Of a stretch of DNA of 64,000 bases, positions 55,912 to 64,000 are shown piece after piece. This stretch comes from DASXMT01 sp963812965 (GTDB lineage: Bacteria > Actinomycetota > Acidimicrobiia > Acidimicrobiales > RAAP-2), in NCBI GenBank assembly GCA_963812965.1, contig CAWEXG010000004.1, positions 93,125-157,124 of the forward strand, written 5' to 3'. The notes under the pieces are model-generated. The model worked only from the letters and a program-made list of their open reading frames with translations, did no database searches and was not told the DNA's origin. Positions within the stretch are counted from its first letter, which is position 1, and each line of letters begins with the position of its first letter. The position numbers were made by a program, and so were the translations under genes.

Positions 55912-58900
55912 ATGTACATGTTCCGGGGACACCGCAACACAGCAGTAACCCGCGATGCTCAGGCTGAGAATTCTCAATCTGGGAAAGTTCTCGCGGGGGG
56001 GGGGTGGGGGAGTAACTCCCTAAGTTTTTCCCACGCAGAGTCACGTAATTCTCACTTCACCGGCGGCTTTGCCCGCCGGTTTTTCGCGGCCATAGCCGCA
56101 ACACTCCTGGTCGTAGGCGTCATAGCCGGGACGGTGGCTGGAATTGGCGTCACCGCCGCCAGCGCGGCCACCCCGTTGTCAGTGACCACGACCTCGCCAC
56201 TGCCACTGGCCCCCCTCAATACCCCGTATTCGGTCACCTTGGCCGCCACCGGTGGCACCGGTTCTTACACGTGGAGCGTGGCCACTGGATCCACCTTGCC
56301 CAGTTGGCTGAGCCTGGATGCCACGACAGGTGTCCTCTCCGGCACGCCGACGGCCAATGCCACGGCCACGTTCGCCGTGGCCGTCACCGACTCGGCCAGC
56401 CCTGCCGACACGGCCACCTCGGGCCAGCTCACGCTGTATGTCGGTAACGGCGGCGACCGAGCCGTTCTCGTCAACATGACCTCCGGCTCCTGGACGGTGC
56501 TCTCCAGCTCGGCACCGCAACCCTATCCCGACCCAGACGACCACCACGCTCACCGGCACGGTCGCTCCGCTGACCGGTGTCATCACCGGATGCATCGCTG
56601 AGCGATCTACCGCTTCAGGACTGTGTGCAGCAAGGATCCAGCGGGATGTACGAACTACATCCAGGAGGAGGTCGATCCTGGCACCGCCACAGGTCGATCA
56701 ACTCGAATGGCGATATCACCCTCAACGACAGCCTCTCCTATGTAGCTTGACGTCACCACGCCGGTCACCGTCCAGTGCGATCGACCCCGATCAACATGAT
56801 CTTCCAGTCGACTGCGCCATACGACACCACCAGTGGTGACGTGACGCTGGTGGCGCCGACTACAATATCCCGGACTTCACTGGTATCCCACCTATGCCGC
56901 CAGGGGACCCCGACTCGTGCGGGCTGGCCGAAGGCTCGCTCAACGGCGGTTACCCCCACCGGGTGGCGGGGAGCACCAACAACAACACGACTCTCAACCT
57001 GCAGGGCACCGGCCTGCCCATCCCACCGCCCCCGGGCAAATCCACGACGAACACGCTGTCGACAGCGCCTGGTAGCCCACAGCTGACGGGAACGTCGGTG
57101 ACCTTGACCGACACGATTAGCTCAGGTGGAAGCACCGCTACCGGTGCCACGGGCAGTATCAACTTCCTGGCCAACGGTGCCCCGGTCGCCACCGTGCCGG
57201 TTAGTAATGGAGGCGCTACCTTCACGACGATGCTGCCGAGCCAGACTAATCAGCTGACGGCGGTGTACTCCGGTGATCTCACCTACGCCAGCAGCACGTC
57301 GCAACCGTGTCCTATGTGATTCAGTCGCTGCCGTCGGTCACGATGAACCTGCCGCCAACCGTCGCGCTCTCGTCGCCTACGCCTGTCCCGTTCTCGGTCA
57401 CCCTGACCAACCCGTCGACGAGTCAGGACTGGAGCAGATCTCTACCTGGAGCTGCGGTTCCAAAACGGGGCCTTTAACCCCGATATCACGCGTCAACTAC
57501 CAGGACAGCGGAGGGAACTGGTGCCCGCTGACTCCCTACCTCGCCAACGGCGGGACCCGGAACGCCTACTTCTACTTCAGTGGCTTCTGGCACCCCACCG
57601 TGCGGCACGGAGGCGAGCTCGTTCTCACTGGCTCCAGGACAGTCGCTCACCATCAACTTGCGAGGTGTCCATTGCCTACGACCCGAACAACGGCGACCTA
57701 TCCCGGTCCCCAGGATCTGAGGGCGATCCTCTGGAATGGAAGCTGCACCGATGGACCCAGGACACTGCAGCCAATCCGACAGCCCGTTCAACTCCATCGC
57801 CCCGACGAACAGTGGCGCGCCTGAGACCAGCGGCTCATTCACCATGACCTATGGGGCGCGGGCACCGGTGACGATCGCAATTTCAGTTTCCGACAACGCC
57901 GGTGCCAGAGGGGTACGCCTCTCACCGAGGAGCGCTTTGGCGCCTGCTAATCCTTAGGGCAGTATCGCCGCAGCCGCTCGGAACATTGACGTACCTGGTT
58001 GATGGAAATGCGGAGGGTACGACTAGTACCAATCCGGGCGGAGCCTTTCGATTGAGCACCGCCGGTCTGATCCCGGGCACGCACACGCTCACCATCGAGT
58101 ACTCCGGTGACCCGGTATTTGCCCCGAGCTCGTACTCGCAGACGTTCACGGTGGCGCCACCGCCACCTGGCACCCCGTTTATCTGCCAGACCAGTGAGTC
58201 CGAATGTTCCAACGGTCGCCGCCTCAGTGGTGGCCGTGGCCACCGTGCCGAATCCGGCATCGAGCGGTTCGACCGTGCCGGTCAGCGCTCTCGATCTGAC
58301 GCTGAACATCGAACCGGGTGATGGGATCCGATCGATCCTGTGCAAAACGTCACCGTTGGGTTCTCTCCCGGTGGCGGCACCATCAGCCCTTCGGGGGTGA
58401 CTCCGACGCAGGCCAACGGGATCGATTCGCTGAGCTGGACCGGGCTGTCTTCCACGGTGCCGATCTCCGGTACGCCGGGCACGGTTGTTCCAGTGGCGGT
58501 CTCGTCCCTTAGCTTCGGGAGTGGCAATGGCGGCTTCTCCTATGCCTGCAACCCAGCTGATCTGGCGGCACCGGCTGTAGTGCAGCAGGTCACCGTGTCG
58601 GGCACGACGCTGGCGACGAGCCCAAGTGATGGAGCCGCCGTGGGCACGCCGGTGACGCTAACCGCAACCGTGTACCCAATACCGTCGGATGGCGCCGGTA
58701 ATAACATCGTGGGACAGGTGGACTTCTTCGACGGGACCACCGATATCGGGACGGTCGGTGTTCCTAGCGTCAGCAACCCCAGCGCCGGTATCGCCACCCT
58801 CGCCACCAACTCCCTCGCTCCTGGTGACCACACACTGACGGCCGTGTGGAGCGGTGGGCCAACACCGGCCCAAACCTCTGCTCCGGTCAACTTCCAGGTT

Positions 58901-59935
58901 GGCACGGCGCCATCGGTGACCACCCAACCCACCAACCAGACAGCCAGTGCAGGAGCGACCACAACATTCACTGCTGCCGCAACCGGTGATCCAACACCCA
59001 CCGTCCAATGGCAGGTGTCCACGAATGGAGGATCGACATGGTCCAACATCAGTGGTGCCACCTCTGACTCCTACACCACACCAGCTACCACAGCGTCTGA
59101 CAACGGCAACCAGTACCAGGCCGTCTTCAGTAACGCTGCAGGGCCAGCTGTCACTACCAACCCAGCCACCCTTACGGTGCTGGCACCGTCGACCACCGGC
59201 TACCGCCTGGTGGCTTCCAACGGAGCCGTGTCCAGCTTCGGGAACGCCGGGAACTACGGCTCAGAGGCTGGTCAGCCTCTCAACGCACCGATTGTTGGCA
59301 TGGCAGCAACGCCTGACAACAAGGGCTACTGGCTGGTCGGCGCAGATGGTGGCATCTTCACCTTCGGTGATGCCGGCTACTACGGCTCAGAAGGTGGACA
59401 ACATCTGAACCGACCCATTGTTGGTATGGCGGCAACCCCAGATGGCAAGGGCTACTGGCTGGTTGCAGCTGATGGAGGCATCTTCACCTTCGGTGATGCC
59501 AGCTTCTATGGCTCAGAGGGTGGCCAACACCTGAACGATCCGGTGGTCGGTATGGCAGCTACCCCCGACGGCCAGGGCTACTGGCTGGTGGCCAGCGACG
59601 GTGGCATCTTCACCTTCGGCGACGCTGGTTTCTTCGGCTCAGAAGGTGGACAGTCACTCAACGCCCCAGTAGTCGGTATGGCAGCCACGCCTTCGGGCAA
59701 CGGCTACTGGCTCGTCGCCAAAGACGGTGGGGTGTTCACCTTTGGAAATGCCACCTTCAACGGCTCGGCATCTGGTCAGTCCAACGCTCCGGTGGTCGGC
59801 ATCGTGCCAACCTCCAACGCCGGTGGCTACTGGCTCGGAGCATCGGACGGCGGCATCTTTGCCTTCGGGAACGCCCCGTTCAACGGCTCAGGCGCGGGCA
59901 ACTTCACCGCTCCGGTGGTTGCCATCGCACCGTAG
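55912..59935 (+). CDS. Large secreted Ig-like/Gly-Tyr-Trp repeat surface protein (many frameshifts)
   Basis: One long exported protein of roughly 1300 residues can be traced through all three frames. The N-terminus has a signal peptide (RRFFAAIAATLLVVGVIAG then ASAATP). A putative-Ig domain follows (LAATGGTGSYTWSVATG), then Ig-like/Big3-type domains (GSINFLANGAPVATV..LTAVYSGD; GTHTLTIEYSGDPVF; VDFFDGTTDIGTVG..HTLTAVW) and an Ig-like domain at 58910-59170 (NQTASAGATTTFTAAATGDP). Six 42-residue C-terminal repeats end it. At least ten frame changes lie between 56510 and 58340, while 58340-59935 is clean. It may be a damaged gene or the worst-sequenced one. A 10-G tract lies near the start. Confidence 0.7.
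55995..56004. repeat. Run of ten G in the 5' end of the surface protein gene
   Basis: Ten consecutive G, then T, then five G, about 28 codons after the start and upstream of the signal-peptide core. Such a tract can change length during replication and switch the downstream frame on or off. As printed the frame is open through it. Confidence 0.8.
59198..59935 (+). repeat. Six 126-bp repeats encoding GYWLVxxDGGIFTFGDA units
   Basis: Consecutive units of about 42 codons share GYWLVASDGGIFTFGDA, then FYGSEGG, LNxPVVGMAATPDGK. Units 2-4 are closest to each other; unit 1 (GYRLVASNGAVSSFGNA) and units 5 and 6 are divergent, and unit 6 ends the protein at VVAIAP. Regular beta-rich repeats with one aromatic DGG turn each suggest a beta-propeller blade array. 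Confidence 0.9.
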
Positions 59936-60054
59936 GGAGAACGAAGAAGGACGTGTGGCTCTGCTGTCCCTGGAAGCTTGTTTCTTGCGCCCAGGGGCAG
60001 CGAGCCGGACGGCCAACAATGCCAACAGATCGCCAGCGGAACCCAGCTCGACCA

Positions 60055-60116
60055 GCCTGGGAACCGGCCAACAGTGTGTGGTCCCCCGCCCCCTAACCCC
60101 GGACGGGGGACCACAC
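60055..60116. repeat. Right copy of the dispersed hairpin repeat; possible terminator
   Basis: GTGTGGTCCCCCG (60076-60088) and CGGGGGACCACAC (60104-60116) form a perfect 13-bp stem with a 15-base loop. It lies 140 bp after the surface protein stop and could end its transcript. The loop and left flank match the copy at 54128-54190. The rest of 59936-60244 shows no gene. Confidence 0.8.
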
Positions 60117-60244
60117 TACCCCTGTCTTCAGGAGCGAGGTAGGGCAGTACAACCGGTCCGGAGGGTGGCGGCTGTGCGGTAAGCGGCCTGAGAGCCCCTA
60201 CCGGCCGGCCAATCCGGGTCTTCTAACCCACTCCGATGCGTAGT

Positions 60245-61351
60245 TCATGGACGCGGTACTGAGGTCCATGTGCCTCCTGCGGCTGACGAGGCCCGGATGG
60301 CATCGAGCACGGCTTGGCTGGCTACGCCGTCGACGAAGGTCGCTGCAACTGGATCGTTCGCCGCTCGGACGTCCCAGTACCCGGTCTCGCAGTACCTCGT
60401 ACAGTCGCGTATAGGGCACGAGGTCGGTCCCGATGGAGTGCCACATGTCGTACGCCGTGTGGAGAAGATCGCCTGGTGGGGGATCGGGTGTCGTGAGCGG
60501 CAGGTCCTCTGGTGGCGGTATCTGTTTCGAACGACCGCTACCCGTATCGATCCAGACCTCCTCGCCCTGCAGCCATGCCGCACCGTCGGTCCCCACGATC
60601 TTGGTGATAGCGATGAAATTCCCGCGCGCCGCGCACGAACTGTGTAGAGCAACCACCGCACCGTTGTGGAGGCGCATGTGAACTGTGTAGGTATCGTCAG
60701 CGGTCATGCCCTGGCGGTCGGCAAGCCGTTGGAGTGTCGCGCTTACCCCTTCGATCTCGCCCATGGTCGACCGCACCTGGTCGATGACGTGGGAGCCGTA
60801 CGCCCCCAACCATCCACCGCTCTCCGACTCGAGTTGCCACCAGTCGGGCAGTTCCGCGCTGGGGTCGGCGTGCGTGGGTAATTGCAACTCGAACAGCCCG
60901 TGCTGTGGTGCACCGATCGCGCCTGACCGAACCGTCCGACTGAGCAACGCCTGACCTGCTCCGAAGCGGTACTCCGTCCCCAACAGGTGTATGACGCCTG
61001 CAGTCTTCGGCGGCCTGGAGCATCGAGACGGCCTCCGCCAGGTTTCGGGCGAACGGCTTCTCGCATACCACGTGCTTGCCGGCTGCGACGGCCTCGAGCA
61101 CGATCCCTGTATGGCTGTTCGGTGGTGTCGCCACGGCGACGACGTCGACTCCCGGCAGTTCCACCGCTTCACGCAACACTGTCGTCGAGGTTGGCACTCC
61201 GAACCGCTCGGCCCGATCGGCCGCCTTGGTTGCGTCGCGCCCTACCAACGCCAGTACGTCGATGCCTGCGACGCGGCATGGCTCTCAGATGGGTGAGCAC
61301 GCCGAAGCTCGTACCGACCACGACTGCACCCAGTGCCCTCTCTTGTCCCAT
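60245..61351 (-). CDS. Gfo/Idh/MocA-family oxidoreductase (frameshifted)
   Basis: An NAD(P)-dependent sugar or cyclitol dehydrogenase. The N-terminus is GAVVVGTSFGVLTHLRAM (nucleotide binding), then VALATPP-like VVAVATPPNSHTGIVLEAV and the signature KHVVCEKPFARNLAEAVSML with the EKP catalytic lysine, and GTEYRFGAGQALL. The C-terminal half reads WWQLESESGGWLGAYGSHVIDQ-type. Frame changes are near 61273, near 61000 and near 60335. Reconstructed length is about 367 residues. It is divergent from the TIM-barrel isomerase, which may share its substrate. Confidence 0.82.
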
Positions 61352-61406
61352 GCCGTCTCCTCTCGGATCGTTGACCCGAACGGTGTGTGCAGTTGCTCTC
61401 GGTTGC

Positions 61407-61423
61407 TCGAAGGCTATCTTCGA
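61407..61423. promoter_or_regulatory. Inverted repeat between the divergent oxidoreductase and isomerase genes
   Basis: TCGAAG (61407-61412) and CTTCGA (61418-61423) around gctat, nine bases before the isomerase ATG. It is positioned as an operator for a sugar-responsive repressor, but it is short and could be chance. Confidence 0.3.
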
Positions 61424-61431
61424 ATGTCCTG

Positions 61432-62292
61432 ATGACCCTTCGTCCCGACTGTCTTGTGCTGTGCTCGGGCACGTTGCCCTTCGAGGCGTCGCTCGTCCAG
61501 CGGTTGGAGGCGGCGCAGGCGGGAGGGTTCGACGGCCTCTCACTGTGGATGCGCGATGTAAAACGGGCACGGGCAGACGGTATGAGTGACACCGACATTC
61601 GCACCGCCTTTGCTGACTACGGTATCGAGGTCGCTGAGCTCGACCCGGTGTGGTCATGGCTACCCGGAGCCGACCGCGACATCCCGGCTTCAGTCGACCC
61701 GGTCGGAGTGCTCCAATCGAAGATGGACGACTTCTTCCGTGTCGCCGACAGTATCGGCGGCCGGTCGCTCAATGCTGTCGACATCTTCGGTGGCGACTGG
61801 TCACTCGACGATGCCGCCGAGGCTTTTGCGATTCTGTGCAACAGGGCTGCTGACCACGGACTGCTCGTCCATCTCGAGTTCCTTCCGTGGTCACGCATCG
61901 GCGATCTGGCAACCGCGGTGGAAGTCGTTCAGCGAGCCGACCGGCCCAACGGTGGTGTCATGGTCGACGCCTGGCACTTCTTCCGCGGCAATCCCGATCT
62001 CGAGATGCTGCGCCAGGTTGCAGGCGAGCACATCACCGGCGTGCAGCTCAACGACGCGCCGCTCTTGCCCGAAAATGATCTGGTGAGCGCGTCGATGACC
62101 TCTCGCCAGCTTCCCGGAGAGGGGGAGCTCCCGCTGGGTGAGCTGGTGCACACCCTCGACGCGATAGGCGCCGTCGCTCCTCGAGGTGTCGAGGTGCTCT
62201 CCGACCAACTCCACCAGCTCAGCCCCATCGAGATCGGCTGCCGGGCCGGGGATTCCACCCGCCGTGCAATCGCCGCAGCGCGTGCTACGTAG
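61432..62292 (+). CDS. Sugar phosphate isomerase/epimerase-like TIM-barrel protein
   Basis: 286 residues of the AP endonuclease 2/xylose isomerase-like family. Segments are LVQRLEAAQAGGFDGLSLWM, FADYGIEVAELDPVWSW, LLVHLEFLPWSRIGDL (metal Glu), GVMVDAWHFFRGN (Asp, His) and ITGVQLNDAP followed by PGEGELPLGELVHTLDAIG (Glu). These are the metal-binding and catalytic positions of the family. Together with the divergent oxidoreductase it may process an inositol- or keto-sugar-like compound. The substrate is unknown. ATG 61432 begins at the conserved strand. Confidence 0.82.
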   Translation: MTLRPDCLVLCSGTLPFEASLVQRLEAAQAGGFDGLSLWMRDVKRARADGMSDTDIRTAFADYGIEVAELDPVWSWLPGADRDIPASVDPVGVLQSKMDDFFRVADSIGGRSLNAVDIFGGDWSLDDAAEAFAILCNRAADHGLLVHLEFLPWSRIGDLATAVEVVQRADRPNGGVMVDAWHFFRGNPDLEMLRQVAGEHITGVQLNDAPLLPENDLVSASMTSRQLPGEGELPLGELVHTLDAIGAVAPRGVEVLSDQLHQLSPIEIGCRAGDSTRRAIAAARAT

Positions 62293-62315
62293 GAGGCCAC
62301 CGCCCCCGTGGTTGC

Positions 62316-62564
62316 CAGCTGAACGACGCGCCGGGCGTGCCCGAAAACGATCTGATGGGTGCGTCGATGACCTCTCGTCGGCTTCCCGGAGAGGGGGAGC
62401 TCCCGCTGGGTGAGCTGGTGCGCACCCTCGACGCGATAGGTGCCGTCGCTCCTCGAGGTGTCGAGGTGCTCTCCGAGCAACTCCACCAGCTCAGTCCCAT
62501 CGAGATCGGCCGCCGGGCCGGGGATTCCACCCGCCGTGCAATCGCTGCAGCGGGCGCCAGGTAG
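62316..62564 (+). pseudogene. Duplicated C-terminal fragment of the sugar isomerase gene
   Basis: These 249 bases match 62044-62292, the 3' end of the preceding gene, with an offset of 272 bp, an equal length and only scattered differences (for example VSASMTSRQLP becomes MGASMTSRRLP). The fragment starts at QLNDAP and keeps the frame to its own stop, but has no start signal or N-terminal barrel. It is either a tandem partial duplication or the surviving end of a deleted paralogue. Confidence 0.85.
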
Positions 62565-62980
62565 CAGGTCGGGCCGAGGTTTTCTCTTTCGGCTCCCCAA
62601 CTGAGCCCTACCCGACTCTGATCCCCTGGAACCCGATGCGTCGCTAGAGCATGATTCTGCATCGGTCCTGCTGGTAGGCACAAATACCTATCCGTACCGC
62701 TCCATGAGCTGTGCCACCGTTACGACTTGTGCACGACCCCACGCCCTTGCCGATTTGCTGAGCTTCACAATTTTGATGCTCCTATCTCTTGTCAAGCCCC
62801 TCAGGGAGCTCGGGAGTGAAAACAGCGGGCAGTACAGTGAGCCACTCGGCGAACGAGGGCGTGCTCTTATGAGGCCACGCGTTCAAAGAGGTGAGATCCC
62901 AGCGGTGGGTCGGCAAATGACTCTAAGGCCAGCCAGAAGGGGCGACACTATTGACAGAAGCCAGACCCATGCCAGGAGAA
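62565..62980. other. Non-coding stretch between the duplicated fragment and the IS110 transposase
   Basis: About 415 bp without a convincing gene on either strand. The part from about 62640 to 62830 is lower in GC than its surroundings. The portion next to the transposase stop should contain one end of the insertion sequence, but I cannot fix the end because the other end is outside the window. Confidence 0.5.
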
Positions 62981-63990
62981 CTAGCCCTGAGGAAGGTTCT
63001 TGTAGACCTCACGAGCGACGTAGCGCTTCAGGACACGAATGATCTCGAGCTTGCTGCGCCCTTCTGCAAGCCGCCGGGCGAAGTACGCCTTGGTGTCGAT
63101 GTCATGGGAGAGCCGAACCAACACGATGCGATGCAGGGCGCTGTTGGCTTTCCGGTTGCCACCGCGATCCAAGCCTGTGCCGGGTCACTTTGCCCAAGAC
63201 GCCTGCACAAGGGCGCCACACCACAGAGGTGTGCCCAGGCTGCTTCCGAACGCAGGCGGCCCGGATCGTCGCCAGCAGCCACCAGAAGCGTGGCAGCGGT
63301 ATCGGTCACCGAACATCGTGAGAACTCCTGGGCCAGCAGCAGCCACCAGGGGCCCGATCAGTGCATCGAAGGTCTGCGATCTCGTCGACATCAACGCCGT
63401 GATCCTTGTGGCCAGCGACACCAGTGATGCCTTGGTGGCAGCCGTGATCGGGTCAGCCGATCGTGTTGGGTGAGCGCGGTCCTTGGCGATGAGTGCAGGG
63501 ATACCCAAGCCCTTCATCTGGCATCGGAGCTGTTCGGGGGCGGTATAGCCGAGATGGCGCATCTGGGTCAGCGCCTTGGCCCGCCCCTGACGGGCCGAGC
63601 GTTTGGCCACCACCAGCACCCGAATGGCCTCGACGGCACCGTCCTTCGTCTTGGCCAGGCCGGGCTCGACCCGATAGTGCTGCTGGGGCTGCCTCGATGG
63701 CGTCGAGGGGATCGGACTTGCCCTGTTTCCGCCGAGCCATCCGGTTCGGCCGGTCGACCTCGATGACACACACGCCTTCCCGTTGGAGAAACCGAGACAA
63801 CCCCGTCCCATAGCAACCAGTTCCTTCCACACCGACCGTGCCCACCTCCCCAAATCCCTGAAGCCAACCAAGCAGCTGTCTGTAGCCGGTCAGGGTTGTC
63901 TCGAACCATTCGGTGCCGGACGCGGCCCAGGGGTCGAGTGCGGCGGCAACGTGGGTGTCCAGGTGGATCGAGTCCCCTCACCGGTGACAC
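62981..63990 (-). CDS. IS110-family transposase (frameshifted)
   Basis: IS110 transposases are RuvC-like DEDD recombinases guided by a bridge RNA. The reverse strand gives LDTHVAAALDPWAASG, then VGTVGVEGTGCYGTGLSRFL, REGVCVIEVDRPNRMARRKQ and GKSDPLDAIEAA for the N-terminal DEDD part. RSADPITAATKASLVSLATR follows, and the C-terminal Transposase_20 part includes TAATLLVAAGDDPGRLRSEA, AWAHLCGVAPL and DRGGNRKANSALHRIVLVRL. At least five frame changes occur; the first separates GLDP from HLDTHVAA near 63965. GTG 63990 is the likely start, giving about 336 residues. Confidence 0.85.
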
Positions 63991-64000
63991 CCCGTGTAGC

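Overview
The window is high-GC DNA from an actinobacterium, most probably class Acidimicrobiia. The evidence is indirect: the F-type ATP synthase order, an Asp-type MurA, a TreS/maltokinase pair, SepX/GlpR-like and DUF3817 membrane proteins, F420-type enzymes, and a secreted protein with 42-residue Gly-Tyr-Trp repeats of a kind I associate with Acidimicrobiia. No rRNA or other decisive marker is present. Many conserved genes carry one to several single-base frameshifts although the protein continues perfectly in the next frame. Most shifts fit one surplus base, often in a short homopolymer. I read these as sequence or assembly errors and describe such genes as one reconstructed CDS.

1-13.4 kb: the 5' part of a thiolase (reverse strand), rpiB, glyA, a WecA/TagO-type glycolipid transferase, then a complete ATP synthase operon (two small membrane proteins, atpB, E, F, H, A, G, D, C) with a delta subunit that seems to have two N-terminal domains. 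A convergent glpX follows. 13.5-21.8 kb: murA, meaB, an enoyl-CoA hydratase, treS, maltokinase, galT (reverse) and a small membrane protein. 21.9-29.6 kb: assimilatory sulfur metabolism. cysD, cysN and a siroheme-synthase-type dehydrogenase run leftwards. APS reductase cysH, a siroheme sulfite reductase and an overlapping FrhB-family iron-sulfur flavoprotein run rightwards. The last two resemble a split version of archaeal F420-dependent sulfite reductase.

29.7-36.2 kb: an EthD-like protein, ychF, a group II intron with its reverse transcriptase sitting in the leader of a Phd/PIN toxin-antitoxin operon, an ABC ATPase and a SepX/GlpR-like protein. 36.2-44 kb: a divergent acyl-CoA catabolic locus. 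HMG-CoA-synthase/DUF35 fusion and SCP2-type thiolase run left; FadE, CaiB/BaiF CoA-transferase, two MaoC-like hydratases and a second FadE run right. The content recalls the mycobacterial cholesterol side-chain (igr) operon. 44-53.6 kb: MFS and DMT transporters, a 7-bp minisatellite, rhodanese and cysteine dioxygenase, a YgjP-type peptidase, two small membrane proteins and a fused indolepyruvate:ferredoxin oxidoreductase.

53.6-64 kb: accessory DNA. It has an integrase relic, tRNA-Arg(CCU), a TetR regulator, a VapBC pair, a badly frameshifted secreted Ig/repeat protein, two copies of a hairpin repeat flanking this block, an oxidoreductase/sugar isomerase pair with a partial tandem duplication, and an IS110-type transposase at the right edge.
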